From contig NZ_SGWI01000001.1 of the NCBI RefSeq assembly GCF_004519405.1, positions 1,798,001 through 1,862,000 on the forward strand: a stretch of DNA of 64,000 nucleotides, read 5' to 3'. The position numbers and the translations under genes are program-made. The first letter of the stretch is position 1. Every line of letters starts with the position of its first letter. The notes under the pieces were generated by a model. It saw only the letters and a program-made list of their open reading frames with translations, made no database searches and was not told where the DNA came from. Shown one piece after another: positions 18,703 through 26,435 of the stretch. Source of the stretch: Pseudomonas sp. BCA17 (lineage in GTDB: Bacteria; Pseudomonadota; Gammaproteobacteria; Pseudomonadales; Pseudomonadaceae).

Positions 18703-19587
18703 ATGGCATCAACTATTGGCTGGGAGCTTTACCGGTCGTTCCTGGGTGTACTCAAGGAAGGATCGTTGTCGGGGGCCGCGCGGCTGCTCGGCATCACGCA
18801 GCCTACGGTGGGTCGGCATATCGCTGCGCTGGAGACTGCGTTGGACGTGGTGCTGTTCACGCGTTCACCGGCAGGACTGCTGCCGACGGCGGTCGCTCAC
18901 ACCTTGCGCGCCCACGCCGAAACCATGGAACGCACCGCAGCTGCCCTTGAGCGCGCCGCCTCTTCCCACGGCGACGAGGTGCGCGGTGTCGTGCGGATTT
19001 CCGCGAGTGAGGTCGTCGGTGTGGAGGTGCTGCCGCCGATCATCACCCAGTTACGCCATGAGCATCCACACCTGCGGGTTGAACTGGTACTGACCAACCG
19101 CCTCAGCGACCTGCTGCAACTGGAAGCCGACATCGCCGTGCGCATGGTCCGGCCCAGTCAGGAGCAACTGCTGGCAAGGCGCGTGGGGTTGATAGAAGTG
19201 GGCCTGCACGCACGCGATGATTACCTGCAACAACATGGCGTCCCCCTTCACATGCAAGACCTGGCCAACCATTCGGTGATCGGCTTCGACCAGGAAAACG
19301 CCTTTATCCGCAGCCTGGCCATCAAGGGCTTCGAACGCACGGCCTTCGCCCTCAGCAGCGACAGCGACCTGGCACAACTGGCCCTGATCCGGGCCGGTGC
19401 CGGTATCGGTGGCTGCCAGGTACAACTGGCCAAGCGCGATCCGCGCCTGCGCCGAGTGCTGCCGCAGGTTTTCGCGCTCAAACTGGACACCTGGGTGACC
19501 ATGCATGAGGACCTGCGCAACAGCCCACGCTGCCGGGTAATGTTTGATGCCTTGGTGACCGGTTTGCAGCGTTACGTACAGGTTTGA
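18703..19587 (+). CDS. LysR-family transcriptional regulator
   Basis: 294 residues. The winged helix GSLSGAARLLGITQPTVGRHIAALETALDV is near residues 20-48 and the C-terminal substrate domain follows. The start is the ATG at 18703, since the reading frame stays open far upstream over the divergent NmrA-like gene. It is the probable regulator of that gene by the divergent arrangement. Co-inducer unknown. Confidence 0.87.
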   Translation: MASTIGWELYRSFLGVLKEGSLSGAARLLGITQPTVGRHIAALETALDVVLFTRSPAGLLPTAVAHTLRAHAETMERTAAALERAASSHGDEVRGVVRISASEVVGVEVLPPIITQLRHEHPHLRVELVLTNRLSDLLQLEADIAVRMVRPSQEQLLARRVGLIEVGLHARDDYLQQHGVPLHMQDLANHSVIGFDQENAFIRSLAIKGFERTAFALSSDSDLAQLALIRAGAGIGGCQVQLAKRDPRLRRVLPQVFALKLDTWVTMHEDLRNSPRCRVMFDALVTGLQRYVQV

Positions 19588-19642
19588 GACAGCTTCGCTG
19601 GTGAAGAATCAAGCTTCCCTCATTCCGTGCGCAGGAGCCCCC

Positions 19643-20221
19643 ATGTCCGAAGCCTTCGAAGTCCCCAGCCCCCACGAAAAACACATTGAACACACCACCG
19701 AACATGCCCACGGCCGCGGTGACAATTTCGCCAGCCGCATTGCCGTGATGACCGCGCTGATGGCCACCCTCGGCGCCATGCTCAGCTACCAGGCCGGCTC
19801 CACCGAAAGCGAAGCGGCGATGGACAAGAACAACGCCGCCATCATCAAGACCGAAGCCGCCAACCAGTGGAATTACTACCAGGCCAAATCCAGCCGGCAA
19901 AACCTCGCCGAACTGGCCGCACACATCCCCGGCGTCGATGCGGCGCACTACAACGACGAAGTGCAGCGCTACAAAAGCCAGAAGGAAGAAGTGCGCAAAC
20001 AAGCCGAAAAGCTCGAGGCCACTTCACGGGAATGGGATCAGAAATCCGAAGAAGCACTGCACCAGCATCACCGCTGGGCCCAGGCGATGACGGCGATCCA
20101 GATTGCGATTTCGTTGGCGGCGATTACCTTGTTGACGCGGCGGGAGTGGTTGAAGCGCATGTCCTATGCGGCGGCGGGTGTGGCGGTGGTGCTGGGTAGC
20201 CTGGCGTGGCTGCATATCTGA
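19643..20221 (+). CDS. DUF4337 membrane protein
   Basis: 192 residues starting at the ATG at 19643 after an AGGAG site. There is a charged, histidine-rich N-terminus, a hydrophobic segment around residues 32-52, a coiled-coil-prone middle (about 60-140) and two C-terminal helices. This layout fits DUF4337, a membrane family of unknown function common in proteobacteria. No operon partner is evident. Confidence 0.8.
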   Translation: MSEAFEVPSPHEKHIEHTTEHAHGRGDNFASRIAVMTALMATLGAMLSYQAGSTESEAAMDKNNAAIIKTEAANQWNYYQAKSSRQNLAELAAHIPGVDAAHYNDEVQRYKSQKEEVRKQAEKLEATSREWDQKSEEALHQHHRWAQAMTAIQIAISLAAITLLTRREWLKRMSYAAAGVAVVLGSLAWLHI

Positions 20222-20367
20222 TCTGAGGCGGGCGGTACGACTCTATAGCCAACAGCCCTCCTGCAAAACTTTGTAGAATCGCGCTGAAAAACCCATAGGA
20301 TCGCGGAAGAGCGGCCCTACAGCCACGTCTACGAAAACTTGCTCGCCTGAGCCGTTAAGGATAATCA

Positions 20368-20721
20368 ATGGAACACTCTACCGAATTTCCCGTACTGCTT
20401 TTTTCCTACGGCACCCTGCAAGACAAAGCCGTACAACTGGCCAACTTTGGCCGGGAACTCGCCGGACAGCACGACGCTATGCTGGGCTACTCCCAAAGCT
20501 GGGTAGAAATCACCGATCCCGCTGTGTTGGCGGCCAGCGGCAAGACCCACCACCCCATCGTCGCTCCCACCACGGAAAACGGCCGCAGCGTAGAAGGCAT
20601 GGTCTTTCAGATCAGTGAGCAGGAACTGGCAGCCGCGGATGCCTATGAAGTGTCGGACTACAAGCGTGTCTCGGTGCCGTTGGTATCCGGCCTGACAGCC
20701 TGGGTATACGTGCAGGCGTGA
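20368..20721 (+). CDS. Gamma-glutamylcyclotransferase-like (AIG2/GGCT fold) protein
   Basis: 117 residues with the fold's substrate-binding loop FSYGTLQ near residue 12 and the GMVFQISEQEL strand near residue 81. Members cleave gamma-glutamyl amides to pyroglutamate, but many bacterial ones have no tested substrate. It is monocistronic. Confidence 0.8.
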   Translation: MEHSTEFPVLLFSYGTLQDKAVQLANFGRELAGQHDAMLGYSQSWVEITDPAVLAASGKTHHPIVAPTTENGRSVEGMVFQISEQELAAADAYEVSDYKRVSVPLVSGLTAWVYVQA

Positions 20722-20824
20722 AAGCGAAACCTTTGGTTGGCGGATTTCAATCTGCCATCTGAGCGATTAGAGTATCGCGCCCCTGGGAAATTGGATCCCG
20801 GGATTGAGTTCATGGAGTTATTGA

Positions 20825-21160
20825 GTGAAGTACGTCAGTAAAGTGGTTGCAGCAGCAGTTCTGGGTTTCGCCCTTGCAGGTTGCACCGGTACCGCGATCA
20901 AATCCCCGCAATACGACAGCAGCCAATACACCGTTTTGGGTCACAGTGAAGCCAGCGCCACCGGCATCATGCTGTTCGGCGTTATCCCGATCGGCCAGAA
21001 CAGCCGTTTCGTGCGCGCGCAGGACGCTGCTATCAAGGCCAAGGGCGGCGATGCGTTGATCAACACCCAAGTGCAAGAAAACTGGTTCTGGGCCTGGGTA
21101 CTCAGCGGTTACACCACCAAGATCTCGGGTGATGTGATCAAGCTGAAAACTGCGCAATAA
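20825..21160 (+). CDS. Small lipoprotein
   Basis: 111 residues with a lipoprotein signal whose lipobox GFALAGC puts the lipidated cysteine near residue 19. The start is the GTG at 20825, seven bases after a GGAG site; a nearby ATG at 20812 is in another frame. The mature part resembles small TRL-like/entericidin-sized envelope lipoproteins with an alternating Gly/Ala-rich stretch. Function unknown. It is the last gene of the left core. Confidence 0.78.
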   Translation: MKYVSKVVAAAVLGFALAGCTGTAIKSPQYDSSQYTVLGHSEASATGIMLFGVIPIGQNSRFVRAQDAAIKAKGGDALINTQVQENWFWAWVLSGYTTKISGDVIKLKTAQ

Positions 21161-21589
21161 ATGATTGTGAAATAGTCAAAATCGCCAGGGCTCAGGCCCG
21201 AGCGCGATGGATCATGGGCCATACCTTGAGGGTGGTCCATGAGCCTCAGTATCTTTTCGATGTGCGTCATCGGCACAGGCATTAAGGGGTAGCGTTTTCA
21301 CGGAATGTAACAAGGCCGCTTCATGGCCGCCCTGAAAACATAGTTCGTTCAAGCGTGGTCGCCCCTGTAACCTTTACGCTCGTACTCCCAGCCCTTGCAC
21401 GCCCACGCCAATCCCACATGCTTGGGAATCAAGGCAGAATCCTACACTCCGTTCAGAAACATCAGCCTCCCTCTTGAAAATCGCCCAACCTATAGTCGCT
21501 CGGTCGCTCGCATGTCGATCGGGTTTGGCGACTCGACAATAATCGACAGAGACGTCATGGCGTATATGCGGGATGCCTCTGTGCGCAAT

Positions 21590-21779
21590 GAGCTGCTCAA
21601 CGGTAGCTGTGCGCGGGAGACCTTCGGGTCTGCCGGTTTTCCGATTGTCCCGGTTCGCCAACCTGCGTACAGCTGCCCCCCTTTTGTTTGGCGACCAATG
21701 TGTGGTTGCTACTCTCTGACAACCGGAGTTTCACCCACCCATGAGCCAGTATATGGCTCTTGCCCCCGCCCTTTTGTAG
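21590..21779 (+). other. Conserved-looking leader followed by a stub ORF
   Basis: The stretch around 21610-21740 looks like the multi-copy leader that in many Pseudomonas genomes precedes small DUF6124/DUF3077-type genes. It includes a GAGACCTTCGGGTCT hairpin. The ATG at 21741 here opens only a 12-codon frame ending at 21779. I read it as a leader that has lost its gene. The match is from memory and is not demonstrated by the sequence alone. Confidence 0.35.
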
Positions 21780-21970
21780 ATACGGCTGCACCTCTGTGGC
21801 GTCGTTCTCAGCGCGCTCAATACAACCTAAATGCTTCTCCACGCGTTGGCGCGCTAGCGTAGGAAGATTGATGCCGTGCAATTGCGTAGCTGCCCATGGG
21901 GCGCTTCCTTTCCGAATGGGTTTCAATGCGTAAAACCACTGTAGGGGGTGGTGGTTTTCACCGGCACAAA

Positions 21971-22008
21971 AAAGGCCCCCACACCTAGCTTAGGTGCGGG
22001 GGCCTTTT
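21971..22008. terminator. Strong G+C-rich hairpin with A and T flanks
   Basis: A long stem, AAAGGCCCCCACACCTA against TAGGTGCGGGGGCCTTTT, with a three-base loop. It works as a terminator in either direction and lies just beyond the 3' end of the histidine kinase gene. A close copy, including the flank ACATAAGCGG, lies at 57311-57351. Confidence 0.8.
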
Positions 22009-22031
22009 GAACATAAGCGGTGTTATTAGAA

Positions 22032-23246
22032 TTAGAGGTGCGCTGATATGTGCTCACCTACCTCTAACTGGGCAGGAAAGCGTGCGACGAAACAAGTGCC
22101 AGTTTCAACGTTAGATACCACACTCAAACGCCCGCTGTGTGCTGCCGCGATCTCAGAAGCGATGTACAGCCCAAGCCCTAATCCTTCTCCCCTGGCCGCG
22201 ATTTCAGAGCGAGTGAAGGGGTGAAATAATAAGGGTATCAACGCTTCGCTAATTGGCGGTCCCAGATTCGCAACAGATATAACAATTTCAGGCCCTTCTG
22301 AGAATGCTATAACCGTTATGGGTGCAGAGAGCAAACCATGGCTAATAGCGTTAACTACAAGATTCGAAAGCATCTGGTTGATACGTAAAACGTCACAGTA
22401 GACTCCGGCAGGAATGTCTAACGAGGTAACTAAATTGGCGCTGGGATGTGAAAGCTTAATTTCATCAAGTGTCATCTCTAACGTGTATTTCAAATCATCT
22501 ACAAGTGTGCGTCGCACCGGTATACCGCCACCCAGTCTTCCCCTGGACATGTCAAGAACGTTCTCGATCAGCATGCCCATTTTCACTGAGCTGGTGCGTA
22601 TTGCAGAGATCAGCCTTAAAAGGCTCACATCGCTCGTTTTGCTCTGTAACAAATCTGCGCTCATCCGAATAGCGCTCAAAGGAACTCGCAGATCGTGGCC
22701 CAATACTGCAACAAACTGCTCGTGCAATTTTTTATCAGTCTGAGCGTGTGTCAGTTCTAATTTCGATTCTTCTAACAAGCGCTGAACGTCAAGGCTCGCT
22801 GCGATTAGCTTTGCGAACGAGGATAAAGTTTGCGTGATCGCCGGGTCATCAAGATCTGCAGGTATAGAATCAATAGCGCAAAGCGTTCCAAAAAATTCAC
22901 CATTCGACGTGATAATTGGAATCGAGACGTAGCTCTCTAGACCATAAGTCCGGGGCGTATGATGTTGAGACCAAATCGTATGTGCACTAGCTCTCCCGAA
23001 AATGACAGGTTTTCTGTGCTGCCTAATCTCATGGCAAATCGTAGAGTCAAGCACTAGCTCTCCACCTGGCATTAAACCGAAGTCGATAGAGTCGTCTACT
23101 GCGCAAGCGATCCATTTTTTGTCTGTGACCCTGGCAACGGCCGAAAACCGCATGCCGGTTAGATTTTTAACCATGCTCAGGATCATGGGTACGGCTTCAA
23201 TGCGCTGGATTGCTGCCACTGAGGACATGTGTTCTGCGTGGATCAT
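22032..23246 (-). CDS. GAF-domain sensor histidine kinase
   Basis: About 404 residues. A GAF domain (about 15-165, with SYVSIPI and GTLCAIDS segments) is followed by a dimerisation helix with the phospho-acceptor in GHDLRVPLSAIRMS (His near residue 181). The ATP-binding domain has N-box NLVVNAISHG and G-box GEGLGLGLYIASEI. There is no transmembrane helix, so it is cytoplasmic. The start is uncertain: the ATG at 23246 is chosen because the GAF domain begins soon after, and no strong ribosome site is visible. Such kinases resemble phytochrome-like light or redox sensors without a bilin cysteine. A response regulator occupies the matching slot at the prophage right end. Confidence 0.82.
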   Translation of the reverse strand: MIHAEHMSSVAAIQRIEAVPMILSMVKNLTGMRFSAVARVTDKKWIACAVDDSIDFGLMPGGELVLDSTICHEIRQHRKPVIFGRASAHTIWSQHHTPRTYGLESYVSIPIITSNGEFFGTLCAIDSIPADLDDPAITQTLSSFAKLIAASLDVQRLLEESKLELTHAQTDKKLHEQFVAVLGHDLRVPLSAIRMSADLLQSKTSDVSLLRLISAIRTSSVKMGMLIENVLDMSRGRLGGGIPVRRTLVDDLKYTLEMTLDEIKLSHPSANLVTSLDIPAGVYCDVLRINQMLSNLVVNAISHGLLSAPITVIAFSEGPEIVISVANLGPPISEALIPLLFHPFTRSEIAARGEGLGLGLYIASEIAAAHSGRLSVVSNVETGTCFVARFPAQLEVGEHISAHL

Positions 23247-23487
23247 AAAGCCGCCCGTATACCAAGGTCCGAGTTGACGCGCTGCCCTGTTGTGCAGCGA
23301 CGACGTGTAGCAAGGGTTTAAACGAATGCCAGCTATACGTGATGCGTTGATTTTATTCTTGCGGGTAGCGCTTCCCTTGCGTTTCTGAACGCCGGTCACA
23401 ACCAATGGCCTGGTCTTCGCTTACCAAATTATCTCGATGATAGCCCGCATCCGGCAGACACAGACTCCGCACCAGAAGGAAGCGCCC

Positions 23488-23506
23488 GTCCCATGCTGGT
23501 CCCATG
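23488..23506. repeat. Outer pair of GTCCCATG arm-like sites
   Basis: Two direct copies of GTCCCATG begin at 23488 and 23499, 11 bp apart. They sit 77 bp from the left core, the same layout as the pair at the right end (78 bp). They look like integrase arm-type sites belonging to the older, left-hand element. Confidence 0.55.
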
Positions 23507-23582
23507 GCGCTATTTTTTGAACGTAAAAACCACAAACCCCCGACTTTCTCTAGGAAAATCAGGGGTTTGCGTTTACTTAATG

Positions 23583-23605
23583 TGGCGGTGAAGGAGAGAT
23601 TCGAA
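23583..23605. repeat. Left attachment core (attL), 23-bp tRNA-Ser 3' end copy
   Basis: Identical over 23 bases to 58875-58897, which is the 3' end of the tRNA-Ser gene including the encoded CCA. The similarity extends, less exactly, about 95 bases to the left over the tRNA's terminator. This is the left boundary of the prophage. Confidence 0.85.
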
Positions 23606-23692
23606 ACTACCCGCAAAGTCACTTTCATTATGCAAGTACCCGGTTTACGCGGGCTCCAGCGATGCTCCCTCTCCAAAAAAACGGCGCTCTCA

Positions 23693-23711
23693 GTCCCATG
23701 GCAGTCCCATG
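23693..23711. repeat. Inner pair of GTCCCATG arm-like sites (prophage left arm)
   Basis: Direct copies of GTCCCATG at 23693 and 23704, again 11 bp apart, 88 bp inside the left core. With the outer pair they frame the core on both sides, as in a full attP. Confidence 0.55.
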
Positions 23712-23795
23712 GCTTTTGCACCAAGTTAGTGCGCGAGGGTTGAAAGGGGGTAAAAAACGGCAAGCCGACCGGTTTATGTTGAGGCATGGGAAAAA

Positions 23796-24069
23796 GGTAA
23801 TATTGGTAATACGCTTGATAAAAAAGGTAAAAACCCTTTAATTTCAATAGCTTGATAGATATTTAGAAAGGTAATAATTTAGTAATTTATAGGTTAGGTC
23901 ATTACCTTTTCCTCGGGTAATTCCTGACAAGCTCAATCCCCAGCAAAACAGGGCACTTGGGCAAATATTACCTTTGCCATTACCAAATATTACCCCTCGA
24001 GGTAATACCTCAAACCCACGGACTACCTGGGCTGCAGCTGCTATAGAGCCTTACCTAACCAAAATTACC
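23796..24069. repeat. Cluster of GGTAAT/ATTACC hexamers
   Basis: Ten exact copies occur within 274 bases. Forward copies begin at 23796, 23805, 23870, 23916 and 24001; reverse copies at 23901, 23967, 23979, 23989 and 24064. Near-copies lie at 23826 and 24050. The DNA is AT-rich and has no gene. The cluster lies between the left arm sites and the first cargo gene, so it may be a protein-binding array (excisionase, repressor or replication protein). Confidence 0.6.
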
Positions 24070-24159
24070 TTTTTCCCAGCCCTGGTTCCAAAATAGCCGT
24101 CTGTGAGGCGAATCCTGCAGCTTGAGGCTAGTCTGAGAGTTCACTATAGGAACCTTCAT

Positions 24160-24375
24160 ATGGCGCATGAATATTCGCTCTCAGATGTGCTTGAAAGGAT
24201 GTATGAGAATCAGTTGGCACTTGAAGCAGCTGTGATGGAGATCACCCTACGCCTGGAACAACAAGGCTCAGCAGAGGTAGCTGAAAACGTGCGTGGGGCC
24301 TTAGAGGCAATCGGTGAGAATGCGGGGCATATCAAGCAAGGCTTGGCACGCCTGAAAAGGTCAGGAGCCAGCTAA
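24160..24375 (+). CDS. Small helical hypothetical protein
   Basis: 71 residues from the ATG at 24160, which has AGGAA seven bases upstream; a longer frame back to 24103 lacks one. The sequence is acidic and helical (LERMYENQLALEAAVMEITL), followed by a GENVRGALEAIGENAGHIKQGL-like pattern. Proteins of this type recur near Pseudomonas integrated elements, but I know no function. It is the first gene inside the left end of the prophage and does not overlap its neighbours. Confidence 0.6.
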   Translation: MAHEYSLSDVLERMYENQLALEAAVMEITLRLEQQGSAEVAENVRGALEAIGENAGHIKQGLARLKRSGAS

Positions 24376-24616
24376 GGATGCGAGACAAATTGTGAAATGT
24401 TCCAATCTCGACGAGGCCCACACGTTTCGTGGCGTATGGCAGCTTTCGGCCTCTTCGAAGACCGCTACACACGGTGAGAAAAAAGATCTATCTCATTTCG
24501 GAAAATGCCCGTATTCCTATATTTTCTTCTCTTTCGACCAATGAACCCGGGGCCTCCAACCCTGCCCCGTTCATGATCGCCTGCTACGTCGCTGTGCGAC
24601 CGCCCTGCACTTCTCT

Positions 24617-24781
24617 TCAAATCTTTGCAATCCGTGAAACTGCCGGTTGCCCGTAGAGCGTCCCGGCTCGCCTGGGCTGCCGGTTCGTTTGCACTACATC
24701 TGGGCTTGCACAAAAAAAGGACGCAAACCCCGTCGGCGGGAGGGGGATAAGTGGTTTCCATTCGATTTTTTTCATCAGCAT
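24617..24781 (-). CDS. Short conserved-looking hypothetical ORF
   Basis: 54 codons on the minus strand with a proline-rich start (PLIPLPPTG) followed by FASFFCASPDVVQTNRQPRR. I recall this wording from many Pseudomonas accessory regions, where it is annotated as a hypothetical protein. Competing frames are open over the same DNA, so it may instead be part of a conserved non-coding element. There is no strong ribosome site. Confidence 0.35.
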   Translation of the reverse strand: MLMKKIEWKPLIPLPPTGFASFFCASPDVVQTNRQPRRAGTLYGQPAVSRIAKI

Positions 24782-25259
24782 GGGCCATTCGTCTTCCCTC
24801 CATAAAAAGGAAAGAAAATGTCGAACTACCTATTTACAGACATGTGAAGGCAGGCTGAGTTGCTGACCCAAATATGGCCTGAGCGTCGCTATTGGTGACC
24901 AAGGCAAGGCCATAGATCTCGCTCAGCGGAAGAATTCCCCCTGACTGACCTTGCAATTGCAATACTCTATGGAGCCTGAGGCATGAGACATGCCCGCAAA
25001 AAGCCAGCCCGCCTGTCGATCTGCGCATCCCATGAATAGTATTGAGTTCCCTTCGAAAGCGACTGACTTGAAAAGAAACTGCTTTTTTTGGTATTTCAGG
25101 CATGGGTAGCGAAGAAACAAGGCGTCCAGAGCTAGAATTTTTCGAAAAGGTAGTCTAAAGTCGAAACTTTATGTACTGCGGTGGTAAGTGAGGACAACAG
25201 ACTGTCTCTCATAGTATGACATTTGCATTGCTGCGCAAGAATCTATTTGGGGTTAGTGC
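24782..25259. other. AT-rich gap before the defence-like genes
   Basis: There is no credible gene in these 478 bases. A well-placed AGGAAAG site precedes an ATG at 24818, but the frame closes after nine codons (24847). It is either a leader peptide or the stub of a lost gene. The composition becomes AT-rich towards 25260. The promoter of the next two genes should lie here, but no clear -35/-10 pair stands out. Confidence 0.4.
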
Positions 25260-26435
25260 TTGAACAGAATTAAGAAATTAGCATTTTACAACTCACCGCA
25301 AAAAGGTGCTGAGTCTGTAATTTCTGTGGACGCAAAAAAGAATATTCTAGTTCTTACCGGCTATAACGGCTCAGGAAAAACTCGAATATTAAATATGATC
25401 CATGAGTCCATCTCCTTAGTTCGTGATTACAATTATGAAACCCCATACGATCAATGGGTAGCGGAAATCCTGCTTACCGGCCAACACGGTGACATACGTC
25501 TGCGCACCGTAAAGCTAGAAAGAAATACTTTCGCAGCAAAAGAAGGGGATGACGAAAAGCTCACAAAAATACTCAATACCGAAGAGCATCTGAGAGATAT
25601 TTTTGTTAAAGCAGACAGAGTAACATCGCCTAAAAAAAACTCAGAACTGATGCGTAAAGCCAACGACAACGATGGCTTAGACGTAATTTGTATAGCGGGA
25701 CTTAAGGGTCTAGGCAATGATGTAGATTCTTTTAGGAACAACATAGAGAGCGTCCTCTTTATAGATGACAGATTGTTTTTTAGCTACAAGAGAGAACTTG
25801 ACGAACTGGTCTTTGATTCCGCCCCAAATATCGACAAGACTTTATACATTCTCATCAATGAATTCGTATCGAGCGTAGCTAGATCGTCAATTCCAGAACT
25901 GACCAAAGATATAGTTGAGAACTCTCTCAGAGAGTTGTTTGACGAATACCTCAAAAAAAATAAGAAAAACGAACTACCAAGCTTTGACATAGTCAAGTCT
26001 CAGCTAAAACTTCAGTTAGCAGAAAAAATGGCTAAAGAAGGGATCAGCTTTGTAGGAAAAAGTGATTTTTTTGACAAGATCAATAGGTTTTTTATTCAAA
26101 CTCATAGAACATTAATATGGGATGATAAAAAATTCTTCTTATTGAGACTTAAAGATGAGACTTGTGTAGGCTGGTCAGATTTTTCAAAGGGTGAAAAAAC
26201 CCTGCTTGCAATTTTACTGATCACTTACCTATACAAAGATCGCGCTATTTTCACTTTCGATGAGCCGGACCTGTCACTTCATATAGAATGGCAGGAAATG
26301 CTTTTCCCTGTTCTTCGAGAAATAGCTCCAAACACACAGTTCATTATTGCCACGCATTCACCTGCTCTAGTGCTCAACACCAATTCCGAGCAAGTTATTA
26401 ACTTGGCAAGTCTAGGAAGGGAAGCCGACATATAA
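25260..26435 (+). CDS. ariA: AAA ATPase, AriA-like subunit of a PARIS-type defence module
   Basis: 391 residues of the RecF/OLD-like (AAA_15/AAA_21) ATPase group. Walker A GYNGSGKT is near residues 34-41, the ABC signature region DFSKGEKT near 306, Walker B IFTFDEPDLSLH near 330, and the H-loop ATHSP near 364. The start is the TTG at 25260: an in-frame stop lies two codons upstream, and GGGG seven bases before it can serve as ribosome site. The stop overlaps the ATG of a DUF4435 gene by one base. In PARIS, AriA assembles as an ATPase cage that holds the AriB nuclease and releases it when a phage anti-restriction protein is sensed. Low-GC DNA unlike the phage genes marks it as cargo. Another AAA/DUF4435 pair type is the main alternative. 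Confidence 0.68.
   Translation: MNRIKKLAFYNSPQKGAESVISVDAKKNILVLTGYNGSGKTRILNMIHESISLVRDYNYETPYDQWVAEILLTGQHGDIRLRTVKLERNTFAAKEGDDEKLTKILNTEEHLRDIFVKADRVTSPKKNSELMRKANDNDGLDVICIAGLKGLGNDVDSFRNNIESVLFIDDRLFFSYKRELDELVFDSAPNIDKTLYILINEFVSSVARSSIPELTKDIVENSLRELFDEYLKKNKKNELPSFDIVKSQLKLQLAEKMAKEGISFVGKSDFFDKINRFFIQTHRTLIWDDKKFFLLRLKDETCVGWSDFSKGEKTLLAILLITYLYKDRAIFTFDEPDLSLHIEWQEMLFPVLREIAPNTQFIIATHSPALVLNTNSEQVINLASLGREADI

Larger units (their letters stand above)
21161..23605. mobile_element. Remnant right end of an older element integrated at the same tRNA-Ser
   Basis: The segment between the last core gene and the prophage core shows the same order as the prophage's right end. A hairpin with a shared flank ACATAAGCGG is followed by a signalling gene, a pair of GTCCCAT sites 11 bp apart, a tRNA-type terminator copy and the 23-bp core. 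The distance from hairpin to core is about 1.57 kb here and 1.52 kb at the right end. No left att copy is visible to its left, so the rest of the element appears lost. The left half (21161-21970) has no convincing gene. Confidence 0.6.

Noticed and set aside
21374..21926. Overlapping 95- and 109-codon minus-strand frames
   Set aside because: No ribosome sites or motifs; they cover a likely non-coding leader.
23796..24069. CRISPR array
   Set aside because: Repeats are only six bases, in both orientations and irregularly spaced; no spacer pattern or cas genes.
24465..24803. 112-codon minus-strand frame
   Set aside because: It overlaps another minus-strand frame (24617-24781) with better remembered conservation, and has no family resemblance of its own.
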